From Frankiales bacterium (GTDB taxonomy: Bacteria; Actinomycetota; Actinomycetes; Mycobacteriales; SCTD01), in assembly GCA_025966295.1 (NCBI GenBank), contig JAOPVD010000290.1, positions 1 to 19,184 of the forward strand: a stretch of 19,184 nucleotides of DNA, written 5' to 3'. Positions 7,081-14,130 of the stretch are shown here, piece by piece. A model generated the notes under the pieces. That model did not search any database, was not told where the DNA came from, and was given only the letters and a program-made list of their open reading frames with translations. Each line of letters begins with the position of its first letter. Position 1 is the first letter of the stretch. The position numbers and the translations under genes are program-made.

Positions 7081-7671
7081 TCAGGCGGGTGACGGATTAC
7101 CGACAACAAGCTGCTCGCCCACCGGCACCGGGACCTCCAGTACGTTCCCCGCCGGCGCCAGCGGGCAGCTCCACGCCGGGTCGTAGGCGCAGCTCGGGTG
7201 GTAGAGGAAGTTCAGGTCGACCACCACGCCGGCGTCCGAGGACCCCAGGTCGGCGCCCTTGGCGGTGTCCAGCAGGTACCGGCCGGCGCCGTACGAGGTC
7301 GTCCCGGCGGTGGCGTCCCGGACCGGCACGAACAGCCCGCCGGAGTACCCGGTCAGCCACCACGCGTCGAGCGGCCCCCAGGGCGTCCGCAGCACGCCGA
7401 CCCGCTCCATCGCGACGTCGCCCTCGAGCACCCGGCGGGCGGGCGCGGCCGGCTCCAGCGGGACGACCGCCCGCCAGGCCGGGTCGTACGGCGCCACCGG
7501 CAGCCCCGTCGCCCGTCGGGGGTCGTCGGCGGCCAGCGGGGACTGCGGCGACGTGCGGAACAGCGCCTCCCGGCCGGCCCGCCACCGCGCGTGCCCCTCG
7601 GCCGGGTCCAGGCCGCGGACCGCGGCGTAGAGCTCGGCGACGGTCCGCCGCCAGGCCAGCAGGTCGAGCAT
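7081..7671 (-). CDS. DUF1684 family protein
   Basis: Function unknown. The 196-aa protein carries the characteristic C-terminal block of DUF1684 (COG3358): GAGRYLL (128-134), VVDLNFLYHPSCAYDPAW (150-167) and CPLAPAGNVLEVPVPVGE (169-186), with Cys161 and Cys169 in the conserved positions. No signal peptide or membrane segment is seen. ATG at 7671 shares one base with the upstream flavoprotein stop (TGATG), so I prefer it over the upstream in-frame start at 7707, which would overlap that gene by 37 nt. A 62-nt gap separates it from egtB. Its position between a flavin oxidoreductase and the ergothioneine genes suggests co-expression, but nothing in the sequence defines a role in that pathway. 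Confidence 0.88.
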   Translation of the reverse strand: MLDLLAWRRTVAELYAAVRGLDPAEGHARWRAGREALFRTSPQSPLAADDPRRATGLPVAPYDPAWRAVVPLEPAAPARRVLEGDVAMERVGVLRTPWGPLDAWWLTGYSGGLFVPVRDATAGTTSYGAGRYLLDTAKGADLGSSDAGVVVDLNFLYHPSCAYDPAWSCPLAPAGNVLEVPVPVGEQLVVGNPSPA

Positions 7672-9107
7672 CAGCCGTGGGGCAGCTGGTCGAGCAGCCG
7701 CAGCCACACCTCGCTCATCGTGGGGTAGCTCGGGACGGCGTGCCAGAGCCGTTGCAGCGGTACCTCCCCGACGATCGCGACGGTTGCTGCGTGCACCATC
7801 TCGGTCACCCCAGGTCCCAGGAACGTCGCGCCGACCAGTCGGTCGCCGGCCACCACCAGCTGCGCCCAGCCGGGGTTGTCGTCGGCGTACAGCGACCCGC
7901 CGGCGGTGCTGCCGACGTCGTAGCTGACGGTCCGGACGTCCAGCCCGGCCTTGCGGGCCGCCGCCTCGGTGAGGCCGACCGCGGTGAGCGGCGGGTCGGA
8001 GAACACCGCCTGCGGGACGACCCGGTGGTCGGCGGTGGCCGCGTGCTGGCTCCAGGCACCGCCGAGCGGCCGGCCCTGCGCCCGGGCGGCGATGACGGTG
8101 CCGGCGACCCTGGCCTGGTACTTGCCCATGTGCGTCAGCAGCGCCCGGTGGTTGACGTCACCGGCGGCGTACAGCCAGTCGGTGCCCTCGACGCGCAGGG
8201 TGTCGTCGACCGTCAGCCAGCTGCCCGGCTCGAGGCCGACCGTCTCCAGCCCGAGGTCGTCGGTGCGCGGCTGGCGCCCGACCGCGAGCAGCACCTCGTC
8301 GGCCTCCAGGGTGCTGCCGTCGTCGAGGGTGAGGGTGACGGCCGTGTCGCGCACCACCTTGGTGACCGACACCTGGGTCCGGACCTCCACGCCGCGGTCC
8401 CGCAGGGCCTGCATGATCCGGGTGCCCGCCTCCGGCTCGTTGCCCGCCAGCACCCGCTCCGACCGCTCGAGCAGCGTCACCTGCGACCCCAGCGCCTGCC
8501 AGGCGAAGGCCATCTCCACCCCGACCACCCCGCCGCCCATCACGGCCAGCCGGGCGGGCACCTCCGACGAGCTGGTCGCCTCCCGCGACGTCCAGGGGCG
8601 GCTGTCCGCCAGCCCGGCGACCGGCGGGACGGCCGCCCGGGTGCCGGTGCACAGCACGACCGCGTGCCGTGCCGTCAGGGTGACGCCGCCGACCTCGACC
8701 GTCTTCACGCCGGTGAGCCGGCCGGCGCCGCGGGCCAGCGCGATCCCGGCGCTCTCGGCCCACCGCACCTGGCCGGCGTCGTCCCAGCCGCTGGTGAAGG
8801 AGTCGCGGCGGGCGAACACGGCGGGGACGTCCAGCGGGCCGGTGACCGCCTCCCGGGCGCCGCCGACGCGCTGGGCGTCGGACAGCGCCTCGATCGGGCG
8901 CAGCAGCGCCTTGCTCGGCATGCACGCCCAGTACGAGCACTCACCGCCGACCAGCTCCGCCTCCACGAGCACCGCGCTCAGCCCGCCGCGGACGGCGTAG
9001 TCCGCGACGTTCTCCCCGGTCGGTCCGGCGCCGACCACGATCACGTCGTACGTGGTGGTGGGCAGGTCCTGCGGCTGGTGGTCGTGCCGGGGGCGGATCG
9101 CGGGCAC
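7671..9107 (-). CDS. FAD/NAD(P)-dependent disulfide oxidoreductase (class I family)
   Basis: Flavoprotein related to dihydrolipoamide dehydrogenase, mercuric reductase and soluble transhydrogenase; 478 aa from the chosen start. It has an N-terminal FAD Rossmann motif VIVVGAGPTGENVA, a redox Cys pair in GGECSYWACMPSK (Cys57 and Cys62, CX4C), the NAD(P) motif MGGGVVGVEMA, a second FAD motif LYAAGDV and the C-terminal dimerisation domain. The usual catalytic tail HxHPTxxE is replaced by PSYPTMSE, so the active-site His is missing while the Glu is kept; this resembles the tail of soluble transhydrogenase. GTG at 9107 has GAGGAG six nt upstream; the longest reading (TTG 9152) is less likely. Substrate is unknown. 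It is the first gene of the operon with DUF1684, egtB and egtD. Confidence 0.9.
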   Translation of the reverse strand: MPAIRPRHDHQPQDLPTTTYDVIVVGAGPTGENVADYAVRGGLSAVLVEAELVGGECSYWACMPSKALLRPIEALSDAQRVGGAREAVTGPLDVPAVFARRDSFTSGWDDAGQVRWAESAGIALARGAGRLTGVKTVEVGGVTLTARHAVVLCTGTRAAVPPVAGLADSRPWTSREATSSSEVPARLAVMGGGVVGVEMAFAWQALGSQVTLLERSERVLAGNEPEAGTRIMQALRDRGVEVRTQVSVTKVVRDTAVTLTLDDGSTLEADEVLLAVGRQPRTDDLGLETVGLEPGSWLTVDDTLRVEGTDWLYAAGDVNHRALLTHMGKYQARVAGTVIAARAQGRPLGGAWSQHAATADHRVVPQAVFSDPPLTAVGLTEAAARKAGLDVRTVSYDVGSTAGGSLYADDNPGWAQLVVAGDRLVGATFLGPGVTEMVHAATVAIVGEVPLQRLWHAVPSYPTMSEVWLRLLDQLPHG

Positions 9108-9175
9108 GGGTGTCTCCTCGCGCGTGACGGGCAGAGCCTCGTCATGACCCAACCACAGGAGGACCGGACCGGCAG

Positions 9176-11029
9176 GTGAGGCCGGACGAGCCCCGTCTGC
9201 TCGTCGAGGACCACGCCGTCCTCGGCGACACCCACACCATGGCGCTGGTCGGTCGCGACGGCTCGATCGACTGGCTGTGCCTGCCGCGGTTCGACTCGCC
9301 GGCGTCGTTCGCGGCGCTGCTCGGCGACGAGCGCAACGGCCGCTGGCAGGTGTGTCCGCGCGGGCTCGCCAGGGGGGTGGTCAGGCGCACCAGCCGGCGC
9401 TACCGGAAGGGGACGCTGGTCCTGGAGACGGACTGGGAGACCGCGACCGGCGCCGTCCGGCTCATCGACGCGATGCCGGTCCGGGACGCGCACGCGGACG
9501 TCGTGCGCCGGGTCGAGGGCATCGCCGGCGAGGTCGAGATGGCGATGCGCTTCACGGTCCGCTTCGGCTACGGCCTCGCGGTGCCGTGGGTCCGTCGGAC
9601 CCATGACGGGGACGGCCGCGAGGCGCTGCTGGCGGTGGCCGGGCCGGATGCCCTGGTGCTGCGCGGCTCGCTGCTGCCGCAGGTCGACCGCGGCTCGCGC
9701 AGCCACGCCCACCACGCGCACTTCACGGTCCGCGCGGGGGAGGCCGTCGACTTCTCGCTGATGTGGTTCCCCTCGCACGAGCCGATGCCGCCGTTCCAGG
9801 AGGTGGGTCCGGGCATCGAGGACACCGCCCGGTTCTGGACCGGCTGGTGCGACCGCTCGACGTACGACGGGCCGTGGGCGGACGCGGTCGAGCGCTCGCT
9901 GCTGACCCTGAAGGCCATGACCTACCAGCCGACCGGCGGCATCGTGGCGGCCCCGACCACCTCGCTGCCGGAGCAGCTCGGCGGCCCGCGCAACTGGGAC
10001 TACCGCCTGTGCTGGCTGCGGGACGCCACCCTCGTCCTGCTGGCGCTGCTGTCAGCCGGCTACGACGAGGAAGCAACCGGCTGGTGCGACTGGCTGCTGC
10101 GGGCGGTGGCCGGCTCGCCGGAGCAGCTCCAGATCGTCTACGGCCTCGCCGGGGAGCGGCTGTTGCCGGAGATCGAGCTGTCGCACCTGCCCGGCTACGA
10201 GGGCAGCGCACCGGTCCGGATCGGCAACGCCGCGTCCGAGCAGTTCCAGCTCGACGTGTACGGCGAGGTCGTCTCGGCGCTGCACGCGGCCCGGGACGCG
10301 GGTCTCGTCGACGACCGGCTCGCCTGGCCGGTGCAGCGGGCCATCATGCGGCAGCTCGTGGAGGTGATGCACGACCCCGACTACGGCCTGTGGGAGGTCC
10401 GGACCGCCCCGCGGCACTTCACCCACTCGCGGGTGATGGTCTGGGTGGCCTTCGACCGCGCCGTCCGGGACGCCGAGACCTACGGGTTGGACTGCGAGCT
10501 CGAGCTCTGGCAGGAGCTGCGGGACAAGGTGCGCGCCGAGGTGCTGGAGAAGGGCTGGAACGAGCAGGTGCAGGCCTTCACGCAGGCCTACGGCAGCAGC
10601 ACCCTGGACGCGGCGGTGCTCGTCATGGCGGCGGTCGGCTTCCTGCCCGGGGACGACCCGCGGTTCGTCGCGACCGTCGACGCGATCTGCGCGCGGCTCA
10701 AGAGCGGCTGCCTGGTCGCGCGGTACGAGAGCAGCGAGCAGGCCGACGGCCTGCCGCCGGGCGAGGGCGCCTTCCTGGCCTGCTCGTTCTGGCTCGTCAC
10801 GGCGCTCGCTCTCGGCGGCCGGTGGGACGAGGCGACGGCGCTGTTCGAGCAGCTGCTGGCGCTCTGCAACGACGTCGGCCTGCTGGCGGAGGAGCACGAC
10901 GGGAGGCGGATGCTGGGGAACTTCCCGCAGGCGTTCAGCCACCTCGCGCTGGTCGACGCGGCGACGACGCTGGCGCGGTCCGGAGGTTCGGCACCCTCGG
11001 CTGGGGGGCACGGCAGTTCTGGGGGATGA
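9176..11029 (+). CDS. Glycoside hydrolase family 15 protein (glucoamylase/trehalase type)
   Basis: Predicted cytosolic inverting exo-hydrolase of alpha-glucosides; actinobacterial relatives act as trehalases or glucan 1,4-alpha-glucosidases. The 617-aa protein has an N-terminal beta-sandwich (LLVEDHAVLGDTHTMALVG to about 200) and an (alpha/alpha)6 barrel beginning near 235. Barrel landmarks are GGPRNWDYRLCWLRDA (269-284), QLDVYGEV (358-365), GLWEVR with the probable general acid Glu407, and GLLAEEHD with the probable general base Glu572. It ends NFPQAFSHLALVDA, typical of the family. No signal peptide is present. GTG at 9176 has AGGAGG 12 nt upstream. Which sugar is cleaved cannot be decided; trehalose is a reasonable guess in actinobacteria. 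Confidence 0.9.
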   Translation: MRPDEPRLLVEDHAVLGDTHTMALVGRDGSIDWLCLPRFDSPASFAALLGDERNGRWQVCPRGLARGVVRRTSRRYRKGTLVLETDWETATGAVRLIDAMPVRDAHADVVRRVEGIAGEVEMAMRFTVRFGYGLAVPWVRRTHDGDGREALLAVAGPDALVLRGSLLPQVDRGSRSHAHHAHFTVRAGEAVDFSLMWFPSHEPMPPFQEVGPGIEDTARFWTGWCDRSTYDGPWADAVERSLLTLKAMTYQPTGGIVAAPTTSLPEQLGGPRNWDYRLCWLRDATLVLLALLSAGYDEEATGWCDWLLRAVAGSPEQLQIVYGLAGERLLPEIELSHLPGYEGSAPVRIGNAASEQFQLDVYGEVVSALHAARDAGLVDDRLAWPVQRAIMRQLVEVMHDPDYGLWEVRTAPRHFTHSRVMVWVAFDRAVRDAETYGLDCELELWQELRDKVRAEVLEKGWNEQVQAFTQAYGSSTLDAAVLVMAAVGFLPGDDPRFVATVDAICARLKSGCLVARYESSEQADGLPPGEGAFLACSFWLVTALALGGRWDEATALFEQLLALCNDVGLLAEEHDGRRMLGNFPQAFSHLALVDAATTLARSGGSAPSAGGHGSSGG

Positions 11030-11067
11030 TCGACGCAGGACGCACGCACGAGGACAGGAGCGACCGG

Positions 11068-11631
11068 GTGGCTCACACCGACGGCAGCGACAAGACACCG
11101 CCTCCGGCCAAGGCGATACGGCCGCGGGCGAAGACGGCAGCGCAGCAACGGGCAGACCGCGAGCAGGAGGCCGAGGCCTCCACGCCCGACGAGCTGGCCC
11201 AGGACATCGAGCAGACCCGGGAGGACCTGGCCGAGACGCTCGACGCGATCGCCGACAAGGTCAGTCCCAAGCGGGTGGTCAAGCGCACCACCAAGAAGGT
11301 GGCCGCCTCCGTCAAGGAGACCGCCGGCGCGGCCAAGGAGAAGGCCGTCGAGGCCAAGGAGACGGTCGTGGAGAAGGCCGCCGAGGCCAAGGAGACCGTG
11401 GCGGCCAAGACGCCGCCCAAGAAGGCCGCGGTCCAGGCGGTCCCACCGGCGTCCGAGCGCCCCTGGTCGCCGGCGCCCGAGCCGTCGCTGGCGCTCGCGC
11501 CCACCACCAGCGTCGCCCAGCCGTCGCAGCCCGGCGTGCCGGTCAAGAAGGAGCACGTCGTTGCGGGGGCCGCGGTGCTCGGCCTGCTGCTGCTCCGCCG
11601 GCGCCGGCGCCGGCGCCTCAGGAAGGCCTGA
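11068..11631 (+). CDS. DUF3618 family protein with basic C-terminal anchor
   Basis: Function unknown; a small actinobacterial membrane-associated protein. Of 187 residues, 40-80 form the DUF3618 core (DELAQDIEQTREDLAETL and DAIADKVSPKRVVKRTTKK). This is followed by Lys/Ala/Glu-rich repeats (AKEKAVEAKETVVEKAAEAK, residues 89-108) that look like LEA-style amphipathic helix, then a Pro-rich linker. The end is a short hydrophobic stretch (VVAGAAVLGLLLL) and seven consecutive arginines. I chose GTG at 11068 because AGGAG lies seven nt upstream. An in-frame ATG at 11026 overlaps the GH15 stop as ATGA and would add 14 residues, so coupling to the GH15 gene remains possible. Confidence 0.82.
   Translation: MAHTDGSDKTPPPAKAIRPRAKTAAQQRADREQEAEASTPDELAQDIEQTREDLAETLDAIADKVSPKRVVKRTTKKVAASVKETAGAAKEKAVEAKETVVEKAAEAKETVAAKTPPKKAAVQAVPPASERPWSPAPEPSLALAPTTSVAQPSQPGVPVKKEHVVAGAAVLGLLLLRRRRRRRLRKA
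11596..11617 (+). repeat. Hexanucleotide tandem repeat (CGCCGG) coding the Arg tail
   Basis: Three full copies and a partial fourth copy of CGCCGG encode arginines 177-183 of the DUF3618 protein. In-frame slippage would lengthen or shorten the poly-Arg tail by two residues per unit. Confidence 0.8.
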
Positions 11632-11637
11632 GCCGGC

Positions 11638-12147
11638 CTACTTGACGAGTTCGTCGAGGAACGTCTGGGTGCAGGCGTCCTGAGCCGCGGTGCTGGTGGC
11701 CCGGTCCTGACAGTCCTGAAAGCGCTGCCCGGCGGGCGAGGTGAAGGCGAGGATCCCCGCCGTCCAGAACGCGATGCCGATCAGCAGTCCGGCGATGCCG
11801 GTGAGGAGCCCGGCCAGCGCCACGCCGCCGTTGGTGGCCTGCCCGCGCTTGGCGCGGCTGCGACCGATGGCGCCGAAGACGATGGCCAGGATCGCCGGGA
11901 TGACGAACATGAACAGCGGGAAGATCGACACGATGCCGAGCACGAGCGCGGCCACACCCAGGCCGTTGCTCGGCCGGCCGCCGTCCGGGGTGCCCCACGC
12001 CGGTGCGCCGTACGGCGGCTGTGACGGCGTGCCGTACGGCGGCGGGGGCGGCCCGGGCTGGCCGTAGGGCGGCGGGGCGCCGTACGGCGGCGGAGGCGGC
12101 TGGTGGTTCGGTCCGGGCGCGGCGAACGGGTCGGGCGGGGTGGTCAT
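11638..12147 (-). CDS. DUF4190 domain membrane protein with proline-rich N-terminus
   Basis: Function unknown. The 169-aa protein starts with a Pro/Gly/Tyr-rich stretch containing repeated PPYG-type units (residues 20-47). It continues with a DUF4190-like module: two hydrophobic segments (about 63-93 and 109-136) separated by the basic loop GRSRAKRGQATNGGV. The C-terminal tail of about 30 residues has two cysteines (146 and 159) that could form an extracytoplasmic disulfide. ATG at 12147 is preceded by GAGGGC. The gene converges on the DUF3618 gene with only six nt between stops; AGGCC/GGCCT at 11624-11639 could form a small shared hairpin. Such proline-rich, two-segment proteins are common in actinobacterial envelopes, but a role cannot be assigned. 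Confidence 0.85.
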   Translation of the reverse strand: MTTPPDPFAAPGPNHQPPPPPYGAPPPYGQPGPPPPPYGTPSQPPYGAPAWGTPDGGRPSNGLGVAALVLGIVSIFPLFMFVIPAILAIVFGAIGRSRAKRGQATNGGVALAGLLTGIAGLLIGIAFWTAGILAFTSPAGQRFQDCQDRATSTAAQDACTQTFLDELVK

Positions 12148-12203
12148 GCCCTCAGTCTGGCGCACCGCTCCGCGCGGGCGCCGGTTGTGGTGGACTGGTC
12201 GCC

Positions 12204-12905
12204 GTGAAGTCCGCTCGTCGTCGCTGGGCCGCGGGCGTCCTGCTCGTCACGGTCGGCTGGTTCGCCAGCCCGCACGCCGTTCCGGTCTACGACGGCGTCG
12301 GTGCGCCGGACGAGCCCTACCGGTACGTCGCGCCGCCGGCGGGGGCGACCCGCACCGCCGCCGCCACGACCGCCGTCGGGCGAAGCCCGGTCAAGGACGG
12401 CCGGTCCGCCATCGGCCTCAGCGTGCTGACCGCCGAGATGGGCCCGCAGTTCTCGTTGTTCCTCCCGCCCAAGGGCCTGGCCGCGACCGGCAGCACGGTC
12501 ACGGTGCAGGCGGTCCCGGTCGCGCCGACCGACCAGCCGAGCCCGGCCCGCATCGACGGCAACGTCTACGCCGTGACGCTGACCGCCCCCGCCGGCCCGG
12601 TCACGCTCACCGACCAGGCCGCGGTCGCGACCCTCGCCATGCGGGCGACCACCCAGAAGCAGCCGCCGCCGGTGATGCAGTACCGCGCGGACGCGACGTC
12701 GCCGTGGCGGGCGCTTGAGACCGCGCGCGGCGGGCTGGACGTCTACTACGCCAGCTTCGTCGGCGCCGGGCAGTACGCGCTGGCCTTCGCGCCCGCGGCG
12801 CAGGCCGGGGGCGGCCCGCCGGTGCTGCCGATGGTGCTGCTCGGCGTGCTGGCCGTGCTCGTCGTGGCGGTGGTGGCGATCCGCCTGCGCGCCAGGACCC
12901 CGTGA
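12204..12905 (+). CDS. Exported membrane-anchored protein, paralog 1 of a local pair
   Basis: I do not recognise the family. The 233-aa product has an N-terminal signal-type hydrophobic segment (residues 8-20) ending in GWFASPHAVP, followed by YDGVGAPDEPY. The middle 150 residues look beta-rich (for example DGNVYAVTL, VGAGQYALAFAP). A C-terminal membrane segment (about 208-228) precedes a short basic tail (RLRARTP). This predicts an extracytoplasmic domain anchored by its C-terminus. The protein encoded at 13453-14130 shares nearly all of the N-terminal motif and the same layout. GTG at 12204 is the only start that leaves an intact signal segment; the ribosome binding site is weak. The stop overlaps the CPBP protease start as GTGA, so the two are coupled. 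Confidence 0.85.
   Translation: MKSARRRWAAGVLLVTVGWFASPHAVPVYDGVGAPDEPYRYVAPPAGATRTAAATTAVGRSPVKDGRSAIGLSVLTAEMGPQFSLFLPPKGLAATGSTVTVQAVPVAPTDQPSPARIDGNVYAVTLTAPAGPVTLTDQAAVATLAMRATTQKQPPPVMQYRADATSPWRALETARGGLDVYYASFVGAGQYALAFAPAAQAGGGPPVLPMVLLGVLAVLVVAVVAIRLRARTP
12240..12329 (+). repeat. 90-bp repeat, copy 1 (inverted relative to 14017-14106)
   Basis: This segment matches the reverse complement of 14017-14106 at 79 of 90 positions by hand alignment, without gaps. It includes identical runs of 19 bp (TCTACGACGGCGTCGGTGC) and 16 bp. It codes the shared N-terminal motif of the two paralogous exported proteins. Confidence 0.8.
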
Positions 12906-13456
12906 GGCTGCGGGTCGCCGTCCTGCTGCTCGCCTTCGCGGTCGCGGTGGGGCTGCGGGTCGTCGTGGGCGGGCCGGACGTGGCCCGTTCGCTGACCGCG
13001 GGCCTGTTGTTCGGCGGCTGCCTGCTGGTGCTGTCGGTGGCCGCGGGCACCCGGGTGCCGGTGACCCGCCGCGCCGTGCTCGTCGGGCTGGCCGGCACCG
13101 CGCTCGTCTGCGCGCCGGTCGGTCTGGAGCGGCTGCTGACCTTCACACCGCCGCGGAGCGCCGACGGCTTCCTCACCTGGGCGGCGGTGGTGCTGGTGGT
13201 CGCCACCGCGGAGGAGGTGTTCCTGCGCGGCACGCTGTACGACGCCGTCGAGGCGGTCGCCGGGACGTGGCCGGCGATCCTGGTGGCGGCGGTCTGCTTC
13301 GCGTTGCTGCACGTGCCGCTCTACGGCTGGCACGTCGTACCGCTCGACCTGGCGGTCGGGATCGTGCTGGGCGGGCTGCGGCAGGGGACTGGCACGCCGG
13401 CCGCGCCGGCCGTGACGCACGTGCTCGCCGACTACGTCGGCTGGTTCCTGCGCTAG
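12902..13456 (+). CDS. CPBP family intramembrane metalloprotease (Abi/Rce1-like)
   Basis: Polytopic protein of 184 aa with about five or six hydrophobic segments. The three CPBP motifs are intact: EExxxR as EEVFLRG (Glu104, Glu105, Arg109), FxxxH as FALLH (Phe133, His137) and HxxxD as HVLAD (His173, Asp177). In known members these Glu and His residues form the metal site of a Rce1-like protease in the membrane. The protein is short for the family but complete in motifs. GTG at 12902 overlaps the stop of the upstream exported protein (GTGA), suggesting a functional pair in which the protease could act on the membrane anchor of that protein or its paralog. Its stop shares a CTAG palindrome with the convergent gene. 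Confidence 0.88.
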   Translation: MRLRVAVLLLAFAVAVGLRVVVGGPDVARSLTAGLLFGGCLLVLSVAAGTRVPVTRRAVLVGLAGTALVCAPVGLERLLTFTPPRSADGFLTWAAVVLVVATAEEVFLRGTLYDAVEAVAGTWPAILVAAVCFALLHVPLYGWHVVPLDLAVGIVLGGLRQGTGTPAAPAVTHVLADYVGWFLR

Positions 13457-14130
13457 GTGTCCTCGGGCCGTGGGCGGCGGAGGACCAGCACGGTCAGCAC
13501 GAGCAGCAGGAGCACGCCGCCGCCCAGCAGCAGCATGCGGGTCGGGCTCAGGCCGCCGGCCTGGTCCAGCGGCGTGGCACCGGGCAGGCGGACGACCGCG
13601 TAGTCGCCCAGCGCCCGGAACGGCGCGCTGAGGTTGTCGCGTCCGACCCTCGTGGTCTTGATCTCCCGCCAGGTGTCGGTGGGGGAGTCGCGGTGCACGA
13701 TGACCGGGTCGGGTCGGGTCATCACGGCGGCGCGCAGGAACAGGAAGCCCTGCGTGGTCTCGGGGTGCAGCACCGCGCTGGCGGACGCGGTCACGCGGTA
13801 GACGTTGCCGTCGAGCGCACCGCGCGGCGGCGGGCGGTCGCCGGCCAGCGGCGTGGCCGTCAGCGTGAGCCGGCTGCCCTTGGCGCTGAACGCCCCGGCG
13901 GCCAGGTCGATGAGCACCTGCGGGCCGCTCTCGCTGGACTTCAGCTGCAGCGCCGCGGACGAGCCGCCGGTCAGCGGCACGGTCACTGCGGCCGCCGCCG
14001 GTGCCGGGCTCTTGCCGACGTACTTGTAGGGCTCGTCGGGTGCACCGACGCCGTCGTAGATGGGCACCGCGTGCGGACTGGCGAACCAGCCGAGGGTGAC
14101 GAGCAGCGCACCGGCGAGCCAGCGCCTCAC
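13453..14130 (-). CDS. Exported membrane-anchored protein, paralog 2 of a local pair
   Basis: Unrecognised family; 225 aa. It has the same architecture as the protein at 12204-12905: signal-type segment (residues 4-15), the motif GWFASPHAVP then YDGVGAPDEPY, a beta-rich middle (DGNVYRVTA, LGDYAVVRLP), a C-terminal membrane helix (about 196-216) and a short charged tail. Outside the N-terminal motif similarity is modest, so the extracytoplasmic domains have diverged. GTG at 14130 overlaps the stop of the upstream polytopic membrane protein as GTGA. It converges on the CPBP gene, and both stop codons lie within the palindrome CTAG at 13453-13456. Confidence 0.85.
   Translation of the reverse strand: MRRWLAGALLVTLGWFASPHAVPIYDGVGAPDEPYKYVGKSPAPAAAAVTVPLTGGSSAALQLKSSESGPQVLIDLAAGAFSAKGSRLTLTATPLAGDRPPPRGALDGNVYRVTASASAVLHPETTQGFLFLRAAVMTRPDPVIVHRDSPTDTWREIKTTRVGRDNLSAPFRALGDYAVVRLPGATPLDQAGGLSPTRMLLLGGGVLLLLVLTVLVLRRPRPEDT
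14017..14106 (-). repeat. 90-bp repeat, copy 2 (inverted relative to 12240-12329)
   Basis: Reverse-complement partner of 12240-12329 (79/90 identical by hand alignment). It lies in the N-terminal coding part of the second paralog; the two copies flank the CPBP gene in opposite orientation about 1.7 kb apart. Confidence 0.8.

Noticed and set aside
5762..7186. 474-codon plus-strand frame opposite egtB/egtD
   Set aside because: Shadow of two genes with intact catalytic motifs on the minus strand.
6870..9179. 769-codon open frame on the plus strand
   Set aside because: It is antisense to the flavoprotein, DUF1684 and egtB genes, is dominated by Arg/Pro/Gly/His as expected of a shadow frame in GC-rich DNA, and shows no domain. 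Only its last 11 codons (9144-9179) are discussed, as a possible leader.
12902..13456. CPBP gene as a phage-abortive-infection or bacteriocin-immunity locus
   Set aside because: CPBP proteins are sometimes labelled Abi, but no defence or bacteriocin genes are nearby. The coupling to an exported protein points to an envelope role.
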